From Pseudomonas sp. A34-9 (GTDB lineage Bacteria > Pseudomonadota > Gammaproteobacteria > Pseudomonadales > Pseudomonadaceae): a stretch of 64,000 nt of DNA. Positions 25,368 to 34,885 of this stretch are shown here, in pieces (positions within the stretch are counted from its first letter, which is position 1; each line of letters starts with the position of its first letter). A program made the position numbers and the translations under genes. The notes under the pieces are model-generated. The model saw only the letters and a list, made by a program, of their open reading frames with translations, had not been told where the DNA came from and made no database searches. The stretch covers positions 763,501-827,500 of the forward strand of contig NZ_CP119967.1 in the NCBI RefSeq assembly GCF_029543085.1. The letters are read 5' to 3'.

Positions 25368-26963
25368 TTAGCGTTTGTTGCCTCCCAAGGCGCCGGTCAG
25401 ACCGCCGACGATACCGCCCAGACCGCCGCCTGCACCACCGGTGGCGCCCCCGCTGGCACCGCCGTTGACCAGGCCGCCGACTGCGGCGACGGTACCGCCG
25501 ACGTTTGTGACCAGACCGCCGACTGCCGTGGTGACCGGGTTGTTGGTCGCGGCAATCGCGCCACCAATGTTGCTGACCGCACCGCCAACCTGACCGGTGA
25601 GACCTGCGACGGGCGATCCGATACCTGTCGCTGCGCCGACTTGTTGAGTCACGTTGGTAACAGCGCTGGTGACCGGGTTCAGGCCATTGCCCAAGGTGGC
25701 GCCCACCGTGGCCAGCGGTGAAGTTGTCGCGGTGATCGGGGTGCCCGAACCGCCCAGCACGGTGTTGAGCGAAGCCACGGTATTACCCAGGCCGACAGCG
25801 GTAACGCCACCTGCGCTGACGACGCCATTGGTATTCCCGGCATTCAAGCCTGCGCCAACGTTGACCACGGCACCGCCAACGGTCTGCAGCAAACCGGTGC
25901 CGCCGAGGCCACCGCCCAAACCGCCACCCACGCCACCGTCAGTGCCCGAGCCGGTGCCATTGGACACCAGACCGCCGGCCTTGCCAACCGCGGTGCCGGT
26001 ATTGCTCAACGCGCCGCCGAGGGTGTTGGTCAAGGCATTGCCGTTGCCGGCGTCGGTGACCTTGTCGCCCAGAGCGTCGACGGTTCCACCGACTTTCGCT
26101 ATCACGCCTTTAAGCGGATCACCCAGACCGGTTGCATCGCCGATCTTGTCGGTTGTGCTTTCGACCATGGCGATCACCGGCACCAGACTGCCGCCGAGTT
26201 TGTTGGTCAGTTGGCTGGTCGGGCCGTTGCTCAGTGTGGTGTCGAGGGTATTGCCGAGCATGGTGACTTTCTCACCGACACCATCAAGCAGCGGTGCGAC
26301 TTTGGTGACCACGCCGCCCACCACTGGCACGCTGCTGGTGGCGGTCGCCAGTTTGCCGCTGAGATCAGAGACGCCGTTGCCAACATCGGTTACCACGCCG
26401 CCGACCGAAGCGACGGTGGTGGTCAGGCCTTTGGGGTCGGTGGAAAGTTTGCCGATGCCGTTGGCCACTCCGTCACCCAAGGTGCTGACGACGTTGCCGG
26501 CGGTGTTGGCCGCACTCTGCACGACACCACCTACGACAGGAACACCGCTCAGGGAGTCGCCGATCTGGCCAACGCCATCGCCGACGCCGGCGACGGTTTT
26601 ACCGACATCCTGCACCAGCGTGGTGGTCACCAGCGGTGTGGTGGTTGGATTGGTCGGGTTAGTGGGATCGGTCGGATCCGTCGGGTTGGTTGGATTGGTC
26701 GGATCGGTGCCTCCGGTGCCGCCAGTACCACCTGTGCCACCGGTTCCACCCGTACCTCCGGTTCCGCCAGTGCCAGCCGTATCACCGGTGCCACCCGTGC
26801 CGCCAGTACCCGATGTACCGCCAGTGCCGGCGGTGCCGTCGGCTGCAGAACTGCCGGAACTGCTGTGATGGCCGCCACCGCCGCTGCTGCAACCGGCGAG
26901 GCCAAGGGAGAGAATCAATGCCAGAGCAATTGCTGATTTGCACCACACGTCTTGAGTTTTCAT
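25368..26963 (-). CDS. Collagen-like repeat surface lipoprotein
   Basis: 531 residues from ATG 26963 (AAGGAA nine bases upstream). Lipoprotein signal with lipobox LAGC (Cys 25). After a Gly/Ser/His linker come about fifteen Gly-Thr-Gly type triplets that fit a collagen G-X-Y period, then a stalk of PTN/PTD repeats (about 88-108). The remaining 420 residues are low in complexity, rich in V, G, T and N, with recurrent units such as VPVVGGVV and GGVVTDVGNGV. No Cys beyond the signal region and no enzyme motif. Likely a cell-surface or matrix adhesin. The terminator after it and the transporter gene behind it suggest a secreted partner of that transporter, although it lacks a recognisable TPS domain. 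Confidence 0.75.
   Translation of the reverse strand: MKTQDVWCKSAIALALILSLGLAGCSSGGGGHHSSSGSSAADGTAGTGGTSGTGGTGGTGDTAGTGGTGGTGGTGGTGGTGGTGGTDPTNPTNPTDPTDPTNPTNPTTTPLVTTTLVQDVGKTVAGVGDGVGQIGDSLSGVPVVGGVVQSAANTAGNVVSTLGDGVANGIGKLSTDPKGLTTTVASVGGVVTDVGNGVSDLSGKLATATSSVPVVGGVVTKVAPLLDGVGEKVTMLGNTLDTTLSNGPTSQLTNKLGGSLVPVIAMVESTTDKIGDATGLGDPLKGVIAKVGGTVDALGDKVTDAGNGNALTNTLGGALSNTGTAVGKAGGLVSNGTGSGTDGGVGGGLGGGLGGTGLLQTVGGAVVNVGAGLNAGNTNGVVSAGGVTAVGLGNTVASLNTVLGGSGTPITATTSPLATVGATLGNGLNPVTSAVTNVTQQVGAATGIGSPVAGLTGQVGGAVSNIGGAIAATNNPVTTAVGGLVTNVGGTVAAVGGLVNGGASGGATGGAGGGLGGIVGGLTGALGGNKR
26645..26845. repeat. Tandem coding repeats (9-base GGT-ACC type and PTN/PTD type)
   Basis: Within the collagen-like gene: 26704-26845 is built of 9-base units coding Gly-Thr-Gly, and 26645-26704 of short units coding Pro-Thr-Asn/Asp. 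Unit number could change in frame by slippage. Confidence 0.75.
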
Positions 26964-27166
26964 GATTGAGATTCCTTGCACCTGTCACAACGTACGTTGT
27001 CTTCGATGGCTCGCCGGTCTAATGCCGGTGATGCCTTCGCCCGTTGTGCTCAATCTCAGTCCAGGGGCAGGTTTCAGGCCATTCTCAAGTTGGTATTAAC
27101 GCCTTTATATACATGTCGCGGTTCAGCGCCTAAGGACTAATACCCAGGATATAGGCGCGCAAAAAA

Positions 27167-27197
27167 AGGCCTTGATAATCAAGGCCCGGGTTTTTTC
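27167..27197. terminator. Bidirectional rho-independent terminator
   Basis: GGCCTTG-ATAAT-CAAGGCC flanked by a run of A on the left and, after CGGG, a run of T on the right. It lies 66 bases downstream of the maoC-like stop on the minus strand. Confidence 0.85.
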
Positions 27198-27262
27198 GGC
27201 GAAGGGGAAAAGGCTGGAGAAAACTTAAGTGATATATACACAATTAACGGTGTACCGAGTGC

Positions 27263-28117
27263 TCAGGCAATCGGTTGCCACTGCCCGACCATGTGTTCCA
27301 GATCCTTCGCACCGACCAGACGCAGCTCACCACTGGAGCCCGCCGCACTCGCCAGTAATGTCACTTCACTGGGCAAACGCACCGGTTTGCGAAAATGCAC
27401 GGCGATCTCGAGGTTGGCCTTGGGCAAATGATCGCCCAGCGCCGCCAGGGTTCGAGCCTTGTTCCACAAACCATGGGCAATGGCGGTTGGAAAGCCGAAC
27501 AGCTTGGCACTTGCCGCACTCAGGTGAATCGGGTTGTAGTCTCCGGAGACTTTGGCGTATTGCCGACCGATATCGGCCGGGGCTTTCCAGCGCGCCACTT
27601 CCACCAGCGATTGCGAGGGCTCCCAGGTGTGCTCGACAGCCTCGCCCTCAAGCTTCACACCGCGACAGAGCATCTGGCTCTCAGCCTCCCACAATGGCCC
27701 GAGTTGATCATCCAGAGTGGTCAACACATCGAACGTCGCGCCTTTGGGGTGCGGTTGCAGGTTGTGCACGCGAACGCTCACTTGCGCCCGACCGATCCCG
27801 CCCATCGGGCGCAACACGCGGATGCGGTTGCTCAAATGAATCAGCCCCAGCAGGGGAAACGGAAACGCTTTGGCAGTGAGCAATTGCATCTGCAGGGCGA
27901 AGGCGAGGATGTGCGGATAGGTCGGTGGCAGCAGACCGTCATCGACGAATCCACACACCTTGCGATAGGCCGCCAGACGTTTGCCATCGACATCGACCCA
28001 ACAGCGCAAGCCGCCGTCAGGCAATTGCGTGCCGGTGATTTTCCGTCGTGTCGCCGCCCGTGCGTACAGCCCCGGCAGACTCGGTTCGCGATCCAGCGTA
28101 TGCCATTCGATGCTCAT
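27263..28117 (-). CDS. MaoC-type (R)-specific enoyl-CoA/ACP hydratase
   Basis: 284 residues from ATG 28117, two bases after the FabG4-like stop; the open frame further 5' is the shadow of that gene. The second half holds the MaoC hot-dog domain with the hydratase motif YAKVSGDYNPIHLS (Asp and His of the catalytic pair) and FPTAIAHGLW. The first half is a second, degenerate hot-dog, as in double hot-dog MaoC proteins of about this size. It would hydrate trans-2-enoyl thioesters, next to the reductase and thiolase of the same locus. Confidence 0.85.
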   Translation of the reverse strand: MSIEWHTLDREPSLPGLYARAATRRKITGTQLPDGGLRCWVDVDGKRLAAYRKVCGFVDDGLLPPTYPHILAFALQMQLLTAKAFPFPLLGLIHLSNRIRVLRPMGGIGRAQVSVRVHNLQPHPKGATFDVLTTLDDQLGPLWEAESQMLCRGVKLEGEAVEHTWEPSQSLVEVARWKAPADIGRQYAKVSGDYNPIHLSAASAKLFGFPTAIAHGLWNKARTLAALGDHLPKANLEIAVHFRKPVRLPSEVTLLASAAGSSGELRLVGAKDLEHMVGQWQPIA

Positions 28118-28119
28118 GC

Positions 28120-29472
28120 CTAAGCCCCCAGAACACTTTGTCCACAGACCCGCAGCGCCTGCCCGGTGAATGCGCCGGTGCCCGGTTGCGCCAGCCACGC
28201 GACCGCTTCGGCGACATCCTGCGGCAAGCCGCCCTGGCCCAGTGAACTCATACGCCGGCCAGCCTCGCGCAGGCCGAACGGAATGTGTGCGGTCATCTGC
28301 GTTTCGATAAAACCGGGGGCGACGGCGTTGATGCTGATACCGCGTTCCAGCAGCGTCGGCGCCCATGCCTGCGCCAGACCGATCAGCCCGGCCTTGCTCG
28401 CGGCGTAGTTGGTTTGCCCACGGTTGCCGGCGATGCCGCTGATGGAGGCCAGCAGAATCACCCGCGCGTCATCGTGCAGCGTGCCATTGTCGAGCAGCGC
28501 CTTGGTCAATACTTGCGGGGCATTGAGGTTGACCGCGAGCACCGCGTCCCAAAATTCCGGGGTCATATTGGCCAGGGTTTTGTCGCGGGTGATGCCGGCG
28601 TTGTGCACCAGAATGTCGAGGCCGTCAGGCAGTTGTTCGATCAGTTGCGCGGCGGCGTCTGCGGCGCAGATATCGAGGGTGATCGCCCGCCCGCCGAGGC
28701 GCGCGGCGAGGGCTTCCAGATCCGTTTTGGCCGGGGGAACATCGAGCAGGATCACGTCGGCGCCATCGCGGGCCAGGGTTTCGGCGATGGACGCACCGAT
28801 GCCGCGTGCGGCACCGGTGACCAGCGCCTTGCGCCCGGCCAGTGGCCGCGTCCAGTCAGTCACCTGCGTCGCACACGCCGTCAGGCGAATCACTTGCCCG
28901 GACACGAACGCGCTTTTCGGCGAAAGGAAAAACCGCAGTGGACCTTCCAGTTGATCTTCAGCGCCTTCGCCGACGTAGATCAATTGCAGCGTGCCGCCGC
29001 TGCGCAGCTCCTTGGCCAGCGAACGGGAAAACCCTTCCAGTGCTCGTTGCGCACTCGCGGCAAACGGGTCAGTCAGGGTTTCCGGCGCACGACCAAGAAT
29101 CACCAGGTGCGCGCTGTGCTCAAGGTTCTTCATCAGGGGCTGGAAGAACTCGCGCAGCTGTTTGAGCTGGTCGGTGTGCTGCAATTGGCTGGCGTCGAAC
29201 ACCACGGCTTTGAGTTTCGGGCCGTGGCCGGGGATCCATTCGGTGGCGTTCAGCGGTTGCTCGCCGTAGCGGTAGATGCCGTCGGTCAAACGGTTGGCGA
29301 AGGCACTGACGCGTTCAGCCAGCGGCCCGCCGCCGATCAGCAAAGCACCTTCCACCGGCCGCAGGCGCCCGGCCTGCCAGCGTTCCAGTCGCACCGGCGA
29401 CGGCAGGCCCAGCGCCCCGACCAGGCGATGGCCGATGGACGAATTGGCGAAGTCGATATAGCGGTCAGACAT
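28120..29472 (-). CDS. FabG4-type 3-oxoacyl-ACP/CoA reductase
   Basis: 450 residues, the length of the high-molecular-weight FabG4 class rather than the 245 of housekeeping FabG. Residues 1-200 are a degenerate Rossmann-like domain. Residues about 210-450 are a full SDR: cofactor motif ALVTGAARGIGASIAE, NAG in LVHNAGITRD, catalytic Ser in LLASISGIAG and YxxxK in NYAASKAG. The C-terminal PEDVAEAVAWLA-type helix is present (here GLPQDVAEAVAWLA). It reduces 3-oxoacyl or oxidises 3-hydroxyacyl thioesters with NAD(H). It is immediately followed by the MaoC gene and divergent from a thiolase. Confidence 0.87.
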   Translation of the reverse strand: MSDRYIDFANSSIGHRLVGALGLPSPVRLERWQAGRLRPVEGALLIGGGPLAERVSAFANRLTDGIYRYGEQPLNATEWIPGHGPKLKAVVFDASQLQHTDQLKQLREFFQPLMKNLEHSAHLVILGRAPETLTDPFAASAQRALEGFSRSLAKELRSGGTLQLIYVGEGAEDQLEGPLRFFLSPKSAFVSGQVIRLTACATQVTDWTRPLAGRKALVTGAARGIGASIAETLARDGADVILLDVPPAKTDLEALAARLGGRAITLDICAADAAAQLIEQLPDGLDILVHNAGITRDKTLANMTPEFWDAVLAVNLNAPQVLTKALLDNGTLHDDARVILLASISGIAGNRGQTNYAASKAGLIGLAQAWAPTLLERGISINAVAPGFIETQMTAHIPFGLREAGRRMSSLGQGGLPQDVAEAVAWLAQPGTGAFTGQALRVCGQSVLGA

Positions 29473-29621
29473 GGAACGCTCTCCAGAAGATGGGGTTCAA
29501 AGTGTGGACTACCGATGGCAATCAATCGTTCGATCCACGCAATAAGGCCTACGCTAGAACAGCAGAGTAGTTTGTCCCCGGCGGTTGTGTTGCCGAACCC
29601 ATATTCAGAAACACAGCTAAA

Positions 29622-29719
29622 CCCCTGTAGGAGTGAGCCTGCTCGCGATAGCGGTGTGTCAGATAGAGATTGCCGGACTGATACACCGCTATCGCGAGCA
29701 GGCTCACTCCTACAGGGGA
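29622..29719. repeat. Large REP doublet (GTAGGAGTGAGCC type)
   Basis: Near-perfect inverted repeat with arms of about 38 bases: CCTGTAGGAGTGAGCCTGCT-CGCGATAGCGGTGT and its complement. It occupies the divergent gap between the reductase and thiolase genes, so it must lie upstream of at least one promoter. Confidence 0.9.
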
Positions 29720-29756
29720 GTGGCGTGAATTCAAACCTTCGGAAAAGGAGTTTTTC

Positions 29757-31034
29757 ATGAGTCAGCTGCGCCGTGTCGCGATCATCGGCGGTAACCGTAT
29801 CCCTTTCGCCCGCTCCAACGGGCCGTACGCCACCGCGAGTAATCAGGCGATGCTCACGGCCGCCCTCGAGGGCCTGATCGAACGCTACAACCTGCACGGT
29901 CAGCGCATCGGCGAAGTGGTGGCAGGCGCGGTGCTGAAATTGTCACGAGATATGAACCTGACCCGTGAATGCGTCCTCGGCTCACGTCTGTCACCCGCGA
30001 CTCCCGCCTACGACATTCAGCAAGCCTGCGGCACCGGTCTGGAAGCGGCGATCCTGGTGGCGAACAAGATCGCCCTCGGCCAGATCGAGAGCGGTATTGC
30101 TGGCGGTGTCGACACCACCTCGGACGCACCGATCAGCGTCAGCGAAGGCTTGCGCAGAATCCTCCTGCAAGCCAACCGCGCCAAAACCACCGGCGACAAA
30201 CTGAAAACCTTTCTGCAACTGCGGCCGCAACACCTGATCCCGGAATTTCCACGCAACGGCGAGCCGCGCACCGGCCTGTCGATGGGCCAGCACTGTGAGC
30301 TGATGGCGCAGACCTGGCAGATCCCGCGTGAGGATCAGGATCAACTGGCTCTCGAAAGCCATCACAAACTCGCCGCGTCCTACAGCGAAGGCTGGCACCA
30401 CGACTTGATGACGCCGTTCCTTGGCCTGACTCGCGATAACAACCTGCGCCCGGACCTGACCCTGGAAAAACTCGCGACGCTGAAACCGGCCTTCGAAAAA
30501 AGCGCGAAGGGCACGTTGACGGCGGGCAATTCCACGCCGCTCACCGATGGCGCGTCTGTGGTGCTGCTCGGCAGTGAGGAATGGGCGAAGGAGCGTGGCT
30601 TGCCGATCCTCGCGTATCTGCGAGATGGCGAAGCTGCGGCGGTGGATTTCGTCAACGGTGCGGAAGGCCTGTTGATGGCGCCGGTGTATGCGGTGCCGCG
30701 GTTGCTGGCGCGTAATGGCCTGACCCTGCAGGATTTTGACTACTACGAAATTCATGAAGCGTTTGCGGCGCAGGTGCTGTGCACGCTGAAGGCCTGGGAA
30801 GATCCCGAGTACTGCAAAACCCGTCTGGGCCTTGACGCGCCGCTGGGCTCGATCGATCGCAGTCGACTCAATGTGAAGGGCAGTTCGCTGGCGGCCGGGC
30901 ATCCGTTTGCCGCGACCGGTGGGCGCATCGTGGCGAACATGGCCAAGTTGCTCGATGCGGCGGGCAAGGGTCGGGGGCTGATCTCGATTTGCGCGGCGGG
31001 CGGGCAGGGTGTCACTGCCATCATCGAACGCTAG
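29757..31034 (+). CDS. Acetyl-CoA C-acyltransferase (thiolase)
   Basis: 425 residues. Thiolase fold with the acylated Cys in YDIQQACGTGLEAA (about residue 90), the NEAFAA-equivalent HEAFAAQ, GHPFAATG and the second Cys in SICAAGGQG. Length fits the FadI-like class, slightly longer than the classical 393-residue enzyme. The ribosome site AAAGGAG lies about nine bases before ATG 29757. It would cleave or condense 3-ketoacyl-CoA and, with the divergent reductase and hydratase, could form three of the four beta-oxidation steps. Physiological substrate not evident. Confidence 0.88.
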   Translation: MSQLRRVAIIGGNRIPFARSNGPYATASNQAMLTAALEGLIERYNLHGQRIGEVVAGAVLKLSRDMNLTRECVLGSRLSPATPAYDIQQACGTGLEAAILVANKIALGQIESGIAGGVDTTSDAPISVSEGLRRILLQANRAKTTGDKLKTFLQLRPQHLIPEFPRNGEPRTGLSMGQHCELMAQTWQIPREDQDQLALESHHKLAASYSEGWHHDLMTPFLGLTRDNNLRPDLTLEKLATLKPAFEKSAKGTLTAGNSTPLTDGASVVLLGSEEWAKERGLPILAYLRDGEAAAVDFVNGAEGLLMAPVYAVPRLLARNGLTLQDFDYYEIHEAFAAQVLCTLKAWEDPEYCKTRLGLDAPLGSIDRSRLNVKGSSLAAGHPFAATGGRIVANMAKLLDAAGKGRGLISICAAGGQGVTAIIER

Positions 31035-31039
31035 AAGAG

Positions 31040-31266
31040 CCCCTCACCCTAGCCCTCTCCCGGAGGAAGAGGGGACTGATTGGGGGATGCTTCAGAGTTT
31101 CACCGACCTGAGAGAGCCGTGCTGAATCCAGAATCGAACCGATTCGGAGAATTCTGCCAGTCCATATTCGACGCGATATTTCAGGTCGATGTATAACGCC
31201 AGACACCTCGGTCGGCTCCCTCTCCCTCCGGGAGAGGGCTGGGCGGGCGGCGTTCCGATGAGGGGC
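31040..31266. repeat. Composite CCCTCTCCC-type inverted repeat
   Basis: Begins CCCCTCACCCTAGCCCTCTC and ends with a GGGAGAGGGCTGGGCGGGCGG block closing at AGGGGC. Fills the gap between the thiolase and the chemoreceptor. Its right half is the inverted copy of the left half of 34628-34819. Confidence 0.85.
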
Positions 31267-31285
31267 TTTTGATTTAAGGCGAATT

Positions 31286-33232
31286 TCAGGTACGAAACCG
31301 GCGTACCAACCCATCCAGCTCATTCGACAACCCCGCCAGGCTCTGCGAATCCAGCCGCGCCGAGTTGGCCAGTTCCGCCACCAACTGCGCATCCCCGTGA
31401 ATCTGGCTGATGTGCCGATTGATGTCTTCAGCCACCTGATGCTGCTCTTCAGCGGCGGTGGCGATCTGCGTGTTCATGTCACGGATCACGTCCACCGACT
31501 CGCGGATCTGCCCGAAACTCTCGCGCGCCTCGCCGATGCGCGTCACCGATTGCTGCGACACCTGCAGGCTGGCGTGCATCTGCTGCGTGACCTGGCTGGT
31601 TCGCTTGGCCAGATTGCCGAGCAGGCCATCAATCTCTGCCGTCGAATCCGCGGTGCGTTTGGCCAGGGCGCGAACCTCATCCGCGACCACGGCAAAGCCG
31701 CGGCCCTGTTCACCGGCGCGCGCGGCTTCGATGGCGGCGTTGAGCGCCAGCAGGTTGGTTTGTTCGGCGATGGAACGGATGGTGCCGAGGATCGACTGGA
31801 TATCGTTGCTGTCGCGCTCCAGTTGCTGCATCGACTGCGCCGATTGCTCCAGCTCCTGGCTCAGTTGGTCGACGCTGTTCACCGCCGCATCAATCTGCTG
31901 CTGGCCTTGCCGAGCCTGACGCTGGCCGCTGTCGGCGGAGTCTGCCGCCTGGCTGCACGAGCGCGCGACTTCATTGGCGGTGGCGACCATTTCGTGGAAC
32001 GCGGTCGAGACCATGTCGACGGCTTCACGCTGGCGCCCGGCGGCTTCGGCCATGTCGCTCGACACGCGGGTCGAACTCTGCGAGGTCGCGAGGATTTTCC
32101 CGGCGGCGCCGCCGATGTGCTGGATCAGACTGCGAATCGCCGTGAGGAACTGATTGAACCAGTTGGCCAGTTGCGCCGTTTCGTCGTTGCCCCGGATCTC
32201 GAGGTTTTTGGTCAGGTCGCCTTCGCCCTGCGCGATGCCTTCCAGACCACTGGCGACGCTGCGGATCGGGCGCACGATCAGGCTGGCGAAACTGGCGCCG
32301 ACCACGGCGAACAGCACGGCCAGCACGGCGGCGATGATTGCGATCAGCCAGGTCAATTGCGTGGCTGAACTCATCACATCGCTCTGCTTGATCAGGCCGA
32401 CGAAGGTCCAGCCCAACTGCTCGGACGGCCAGACGTTGGCCATGTAGCGCTCACCGTTAAGTTCGACTTCCACCAGGCCCTTGCCGGCCTTGGCCAGTTG
32501 TGCATAGCCTTCGCCGAGGCTGTCCAGCGGCTTGAAGTTGTGTTCCGGCTGTTTCGGATCGACCAGTACCGTGCCGCTGTTTTCCAGGAGCATCAGGTAG
32601 CCGGTTTCGCCCAGTTTGATCTGTTTGACGATCTCGGTGAGCTGCTTGAGCGTCACGTCGATGCTGACCACGCCGCCGTTGCTACCGAGTTTGTTGTCGA
32701 TGGTGCGCACGGTGCTGACGTAGGTCGCATCGTCCTGCGCCCAGTAATAAGCGGCGGTGCGCAACGGTTTGCCCGGCTTGGCCTGGGCGGCCTTGTACCA
32801 GGGGCGCTGACGCGGGTCGTAGTTGTTGAGTTTGGGATCGTCCGGCCACGACACGTAGCCACCGGCGGCGGTGCCGACGATGGCGTAGGCGTAAGCCGGG
32901 TGGGCGTTGCCCAGGTCCTGGAGGAACGCGAAGACCTTTTTGTCCATCTCGCCCTGGGGGATGGATTCGGCGTTGGCGCTCATGTAGGTCTTGAGGCTGT
33001 CGTCGGTGTTCTTGATCAGCGGTTGCGACGCCAGGTAATCGACGTTCTGGCTGATACCATCAAAAAACAGCTGCATGGCATTGCTGACCTGACGGATCTC
33101 GCGACCGCTGCTGTCGACAAAGCTGTCCCGGGCATCGCTGCGCAGGTTCATCACCACCAGGGTCGCGACCAGCACCACCGGCAAGCAGGCGATGATTGCA
33201 AACGCCCACGTCAATTTCTGTTTGATGTTCAT
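31286..33232 (-). CDS. Methyl-accepting chemotaxis protein with dCache domain
   Basis: 648 residues from ATG 33232 (GGAG six bases upstream). First membrane helix about 8-29, periplasmic double-Cache sensor about 30-275, second helix about 280-300, HAMP to about 355, then the signalling coiled coil with the hairpin tip [20 protein letters not shown]. The sensor carries the amino-acid binding pattern of PctA-like dCache domains: [12 protein letters not shown] (Tyr, Arg, Trp, Tyr), a Tyr in TAAYYW and an Asp in VVSIDV. It therefore probably senses L-amino acids. Single gene; repeat block downstream. Confidence 0.88.
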   Translation of the reverse strand: MNIKQKLTWAFAIIACLPVVLVATLVVMNLRSDARDSFVDSSGREIRQVSNAMQLFFDGISQNVDYLASQPLIKNTDDSLKTYMSANAESIPQGEMDKKVFAFLQDLGNAHPAYAYAIVGTAAGGYVSWPDDPKLNNYDPRQRPWYKAAQAKPGKPLRTAAYYWAQDDATYVSTVRTIDNKLGSNGGVVSIDVTLKQLTEIVKQIKLGETGYLMLLENSGTVLVDPKQPEHNFKPLDSLGEGYAQLAKAGKGLVEVELNGERYMANVWPSEQLGWTFVGLIKQSDVMSSATQLTWLIAIIAAVLAVLFAVVGASFASLIVRPIRSVASGLEGIAQGEGDLTKNLEIRGNDETAQLANWFNQFLTAIRSLIQHIGGAAGKILATSQSSTRVSSDMAEAAGRQREAVDMVSTAFHEMVATANEVARSCSQAADSADSGQRQARQGQQQIDAAVNSVDQLSQELEQSAQSMQQLERDSNDIQSILGTIRSIAEQTNLLALNAAIEAARAGEQGRGFAVVADEVRALAKRTADSTAEIDGLLGNLAKRTSQVTQQMHASLQVSQQSVTRIGEARESFGQIRESVDVIRDMNTQIATAAEEQHQVAEDINRHISQIHGDAQLVAELANSARLDSQSLAGLSNELDGLVRRFRT

Positions 33233-33679
33233 CCGCGCTCCAGATTTTCTTGTAGGCCCACGCAGTGCAGATGACTTGTGGTTTATTGGCAGCCGAAAAC
33301 GTTGTGGATCACCCGTACCCCTGAGTGCGGCATCGCTGATTGTTTTGGAACGATTGTCGGACAAATCCCTCTGTCATTGAGGACTTCGGCTGCGAAACAG
33401 GGAAATTGAGGCGACTTTGCAAAAATCTTCCGAAGGGGCATCAGCCGAATGTCAGATTCTGTCGCAAATGCCCTTGAAGACAGCTACCAACAAGTACAAC
33501 AGGCTCGGCTATGATTCTCGACGGTCGATGCGCGAACGCAGAGTTGGCCCTGTTTAATCCGGCACAGTGTGTGCATTCTCAACGTTCACAGGTCGGCAAC
33601 CCCTCCCCGTGATGCGAGGATTGCCGTATAACGAGTGACATTCGCGTGTTTGGTAATAAAGGACCCACAATAAAAGCTG
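33233..33679. other. Divergent gap between chemoreceptor and RIO kinase genes
   Basis: 447 bases without a convincing gene. A TATGAT at about 33510 could be a -10 element for the rightward kinase but has no good -35. Nothing else structured was seen. Confidence 0.4.
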
Positions 33680-34576
33680 ATGAAGACTCCAAAACGCATT
33701 GAACCCCTGATCGAGGACGGTCTGGTCGACGAAGTGCTGCGCCCACTGATGAGTGGTAAAGAAGCAGCTGTTTATGTGGTGCGCTGCGGCAATCAGTTAC
33801 GTTGCGCAAAGGTCTACAAGGAGGCGAACAAACGCAGTTTCCGCCAGGCGGCCGAGTATCAGGAAGGCCGCAAGGTTCGTAATAGCCGACAGGCTCGGGC
33901 GATGGCCAAGGGCTCCAAGTTCGGTCGCAAAGAGACCGAAGATGCCTGGCAGAACGCCGAAGTGGCGGCGCTGTTTCGTCTGGCCGGTGCCGGCGTGCGG
34001 GTGCCAAAGCCATATGACTTCCTCGACGGCGTGCTGTTGATGGAGCTGGTGGCCGACGAATTCGGCGATGCCGCGCCGCGTCTGAATGACGTGGTGCTGG
34101 AGCCGGATCAGGCGCGCGAGTATCACGCGTTCCTGATCTCGCAGATCGTGCTGATGTTGTGTACCGGTCTGGTGCACGGTGACCTCTCCGAGTTCAACGT
34201 GCTGCTGACGCCGACCGGTCCGGTCATCATCGACCTGCCGCAAGCAGTCGATGCAGCGGGCAACAACCACGCGTTCAGCATGCTCGAGCGGGACGTTGGC
34301 AACATGGCTTCGTACTTCGGTCGCTCTGCCCCGGAGTTGAAGAGCACCAAGTACGCCAAGGAAATGTGGGCATTGTACGAAGCCGGCACCCTGCACCCGA
34401 ACAGTGTGCTGACCGGTGAGTTCGATGATCCGGAGGACCTGGCCGATGTTGGCGGGGTGTTGCGCGAGATCGAAGCGGCGCGCCTCGACGAGGAACGCAA
34501 GCAGGCCATCCGCGCGGCGGACGACGAGCCGAAAGGCAAGTCCGACGAACCGCCTCCACCGCCGTGGATGCAGTGA
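33680..34576 (+). CDS. RIO-family atypical serine protein kinase
   Basis: 298 residues. RIO1-like fold: nucleotide-binding SGKEAAVYVV, catalytic Lys in RCAKVYKEA (about 44), helix FRLAGAGVRVPKPY, catalytic loop LVHGDLSEFNVLL (Asp 168, Asn 173) and the metal-binding IDLPQAV (Asp 185, in place of DFG). The C-terminal 40 residues are acidic and Pro-rich. Bacterial RIO proteins are rare outside a few groups but are conserved in Pseudomonas (PA4780-like). Substrates are unknown. It ends just before a strong terminator. Confidence 0.88.
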   Translation: MKTPKRIEPLIEDGLVDEVLRPLMSGKEAAVYVVRCGNQLRCAKVYKEANKRSFRQAAEYQEGRKVRNSRQARAMAKGSKFGRKETEDAWQNAEVAALFRLAGAGVRVPKPYDFLDGVLLMELVADEFGDAAPRLNDVVLEPDQAREYHAFLISQIVLMLCTGLVHGDLSEFNVLLTPTGPVIIDLPQAVDAAGNNHAFSMLERDVGNMASYFGRSAPELKSTKYAKEMWALYEAGTLHPNSVLTGEFDDPEDLADVGGVLREIEAARLDEERKQAIRAADDEPKGKSDEPPPPPWMQ

Positions 34577-34590
34577 TCGCTTGATCAGAA

Positions 34591-34613
34591 ACCCGGCTTC
34601 GGCCGGGTTTTTT
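34591..34613 (+). terminator. Rho-independent terminator of the RIO kinase gene
   Basis: ACCCGGC-TTCG-GCCGGGT followed by TTTTTTG, 14 bases after the stop. Confidence 0.92.
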
Positions 34614-34627
34614 GTTTGAATCAGAAG

Positions 34628-34819
34628 CCCCTCATCGGAACGCCGCCCGCCCAGCCCTCTCCCAGAGGGAGAGGGAGCCGACCGAGGTGTCTGGCATATT
34701 TCATCGACCTGAAATACCGAGTCGATTATGGATTCGGTCAGGCTCTTTCACGTCGGCGCACTTCTGAAGCATCCCCCAATCAGTCCCCTCTCCCTCCGGG
34801 AGAGGGTTAGGGTGAGGGG
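34628..34819. repeat. Composite CCCTCTCCC-type inverted repeat
   Basis: Starts CCCCTCATCGGAACGCCGCC and ends GGGTTAGGGTGAGGGG, with the two hairpins typical of this family. Lies between the terminator and the MFS gene. Confidence 0.85.
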
Positions 34820-34885
34820 CCTCTTTCGGACCAACGCAAATTCACGTCTACTGTCCACCGCTCCAACCACACTCAAGGACTGAAT

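Noticed and set aside
25654..26868. Long open frame on the plus strand opposite the collagen-like gene (404 codons)
   Set aside because: It is a by-product of the repetitive Gly/Thr/Val codons of the real gene; its translation is Pro/Thr/Val repeats without a ribosome site or family.
28285..29760. 491-codon plus-strand frame opposite the FabG4-like gene
   Set aside because: The minus-strand protein has complete SDR motifs; the plus frame reads as shadow and ends in the REP element.
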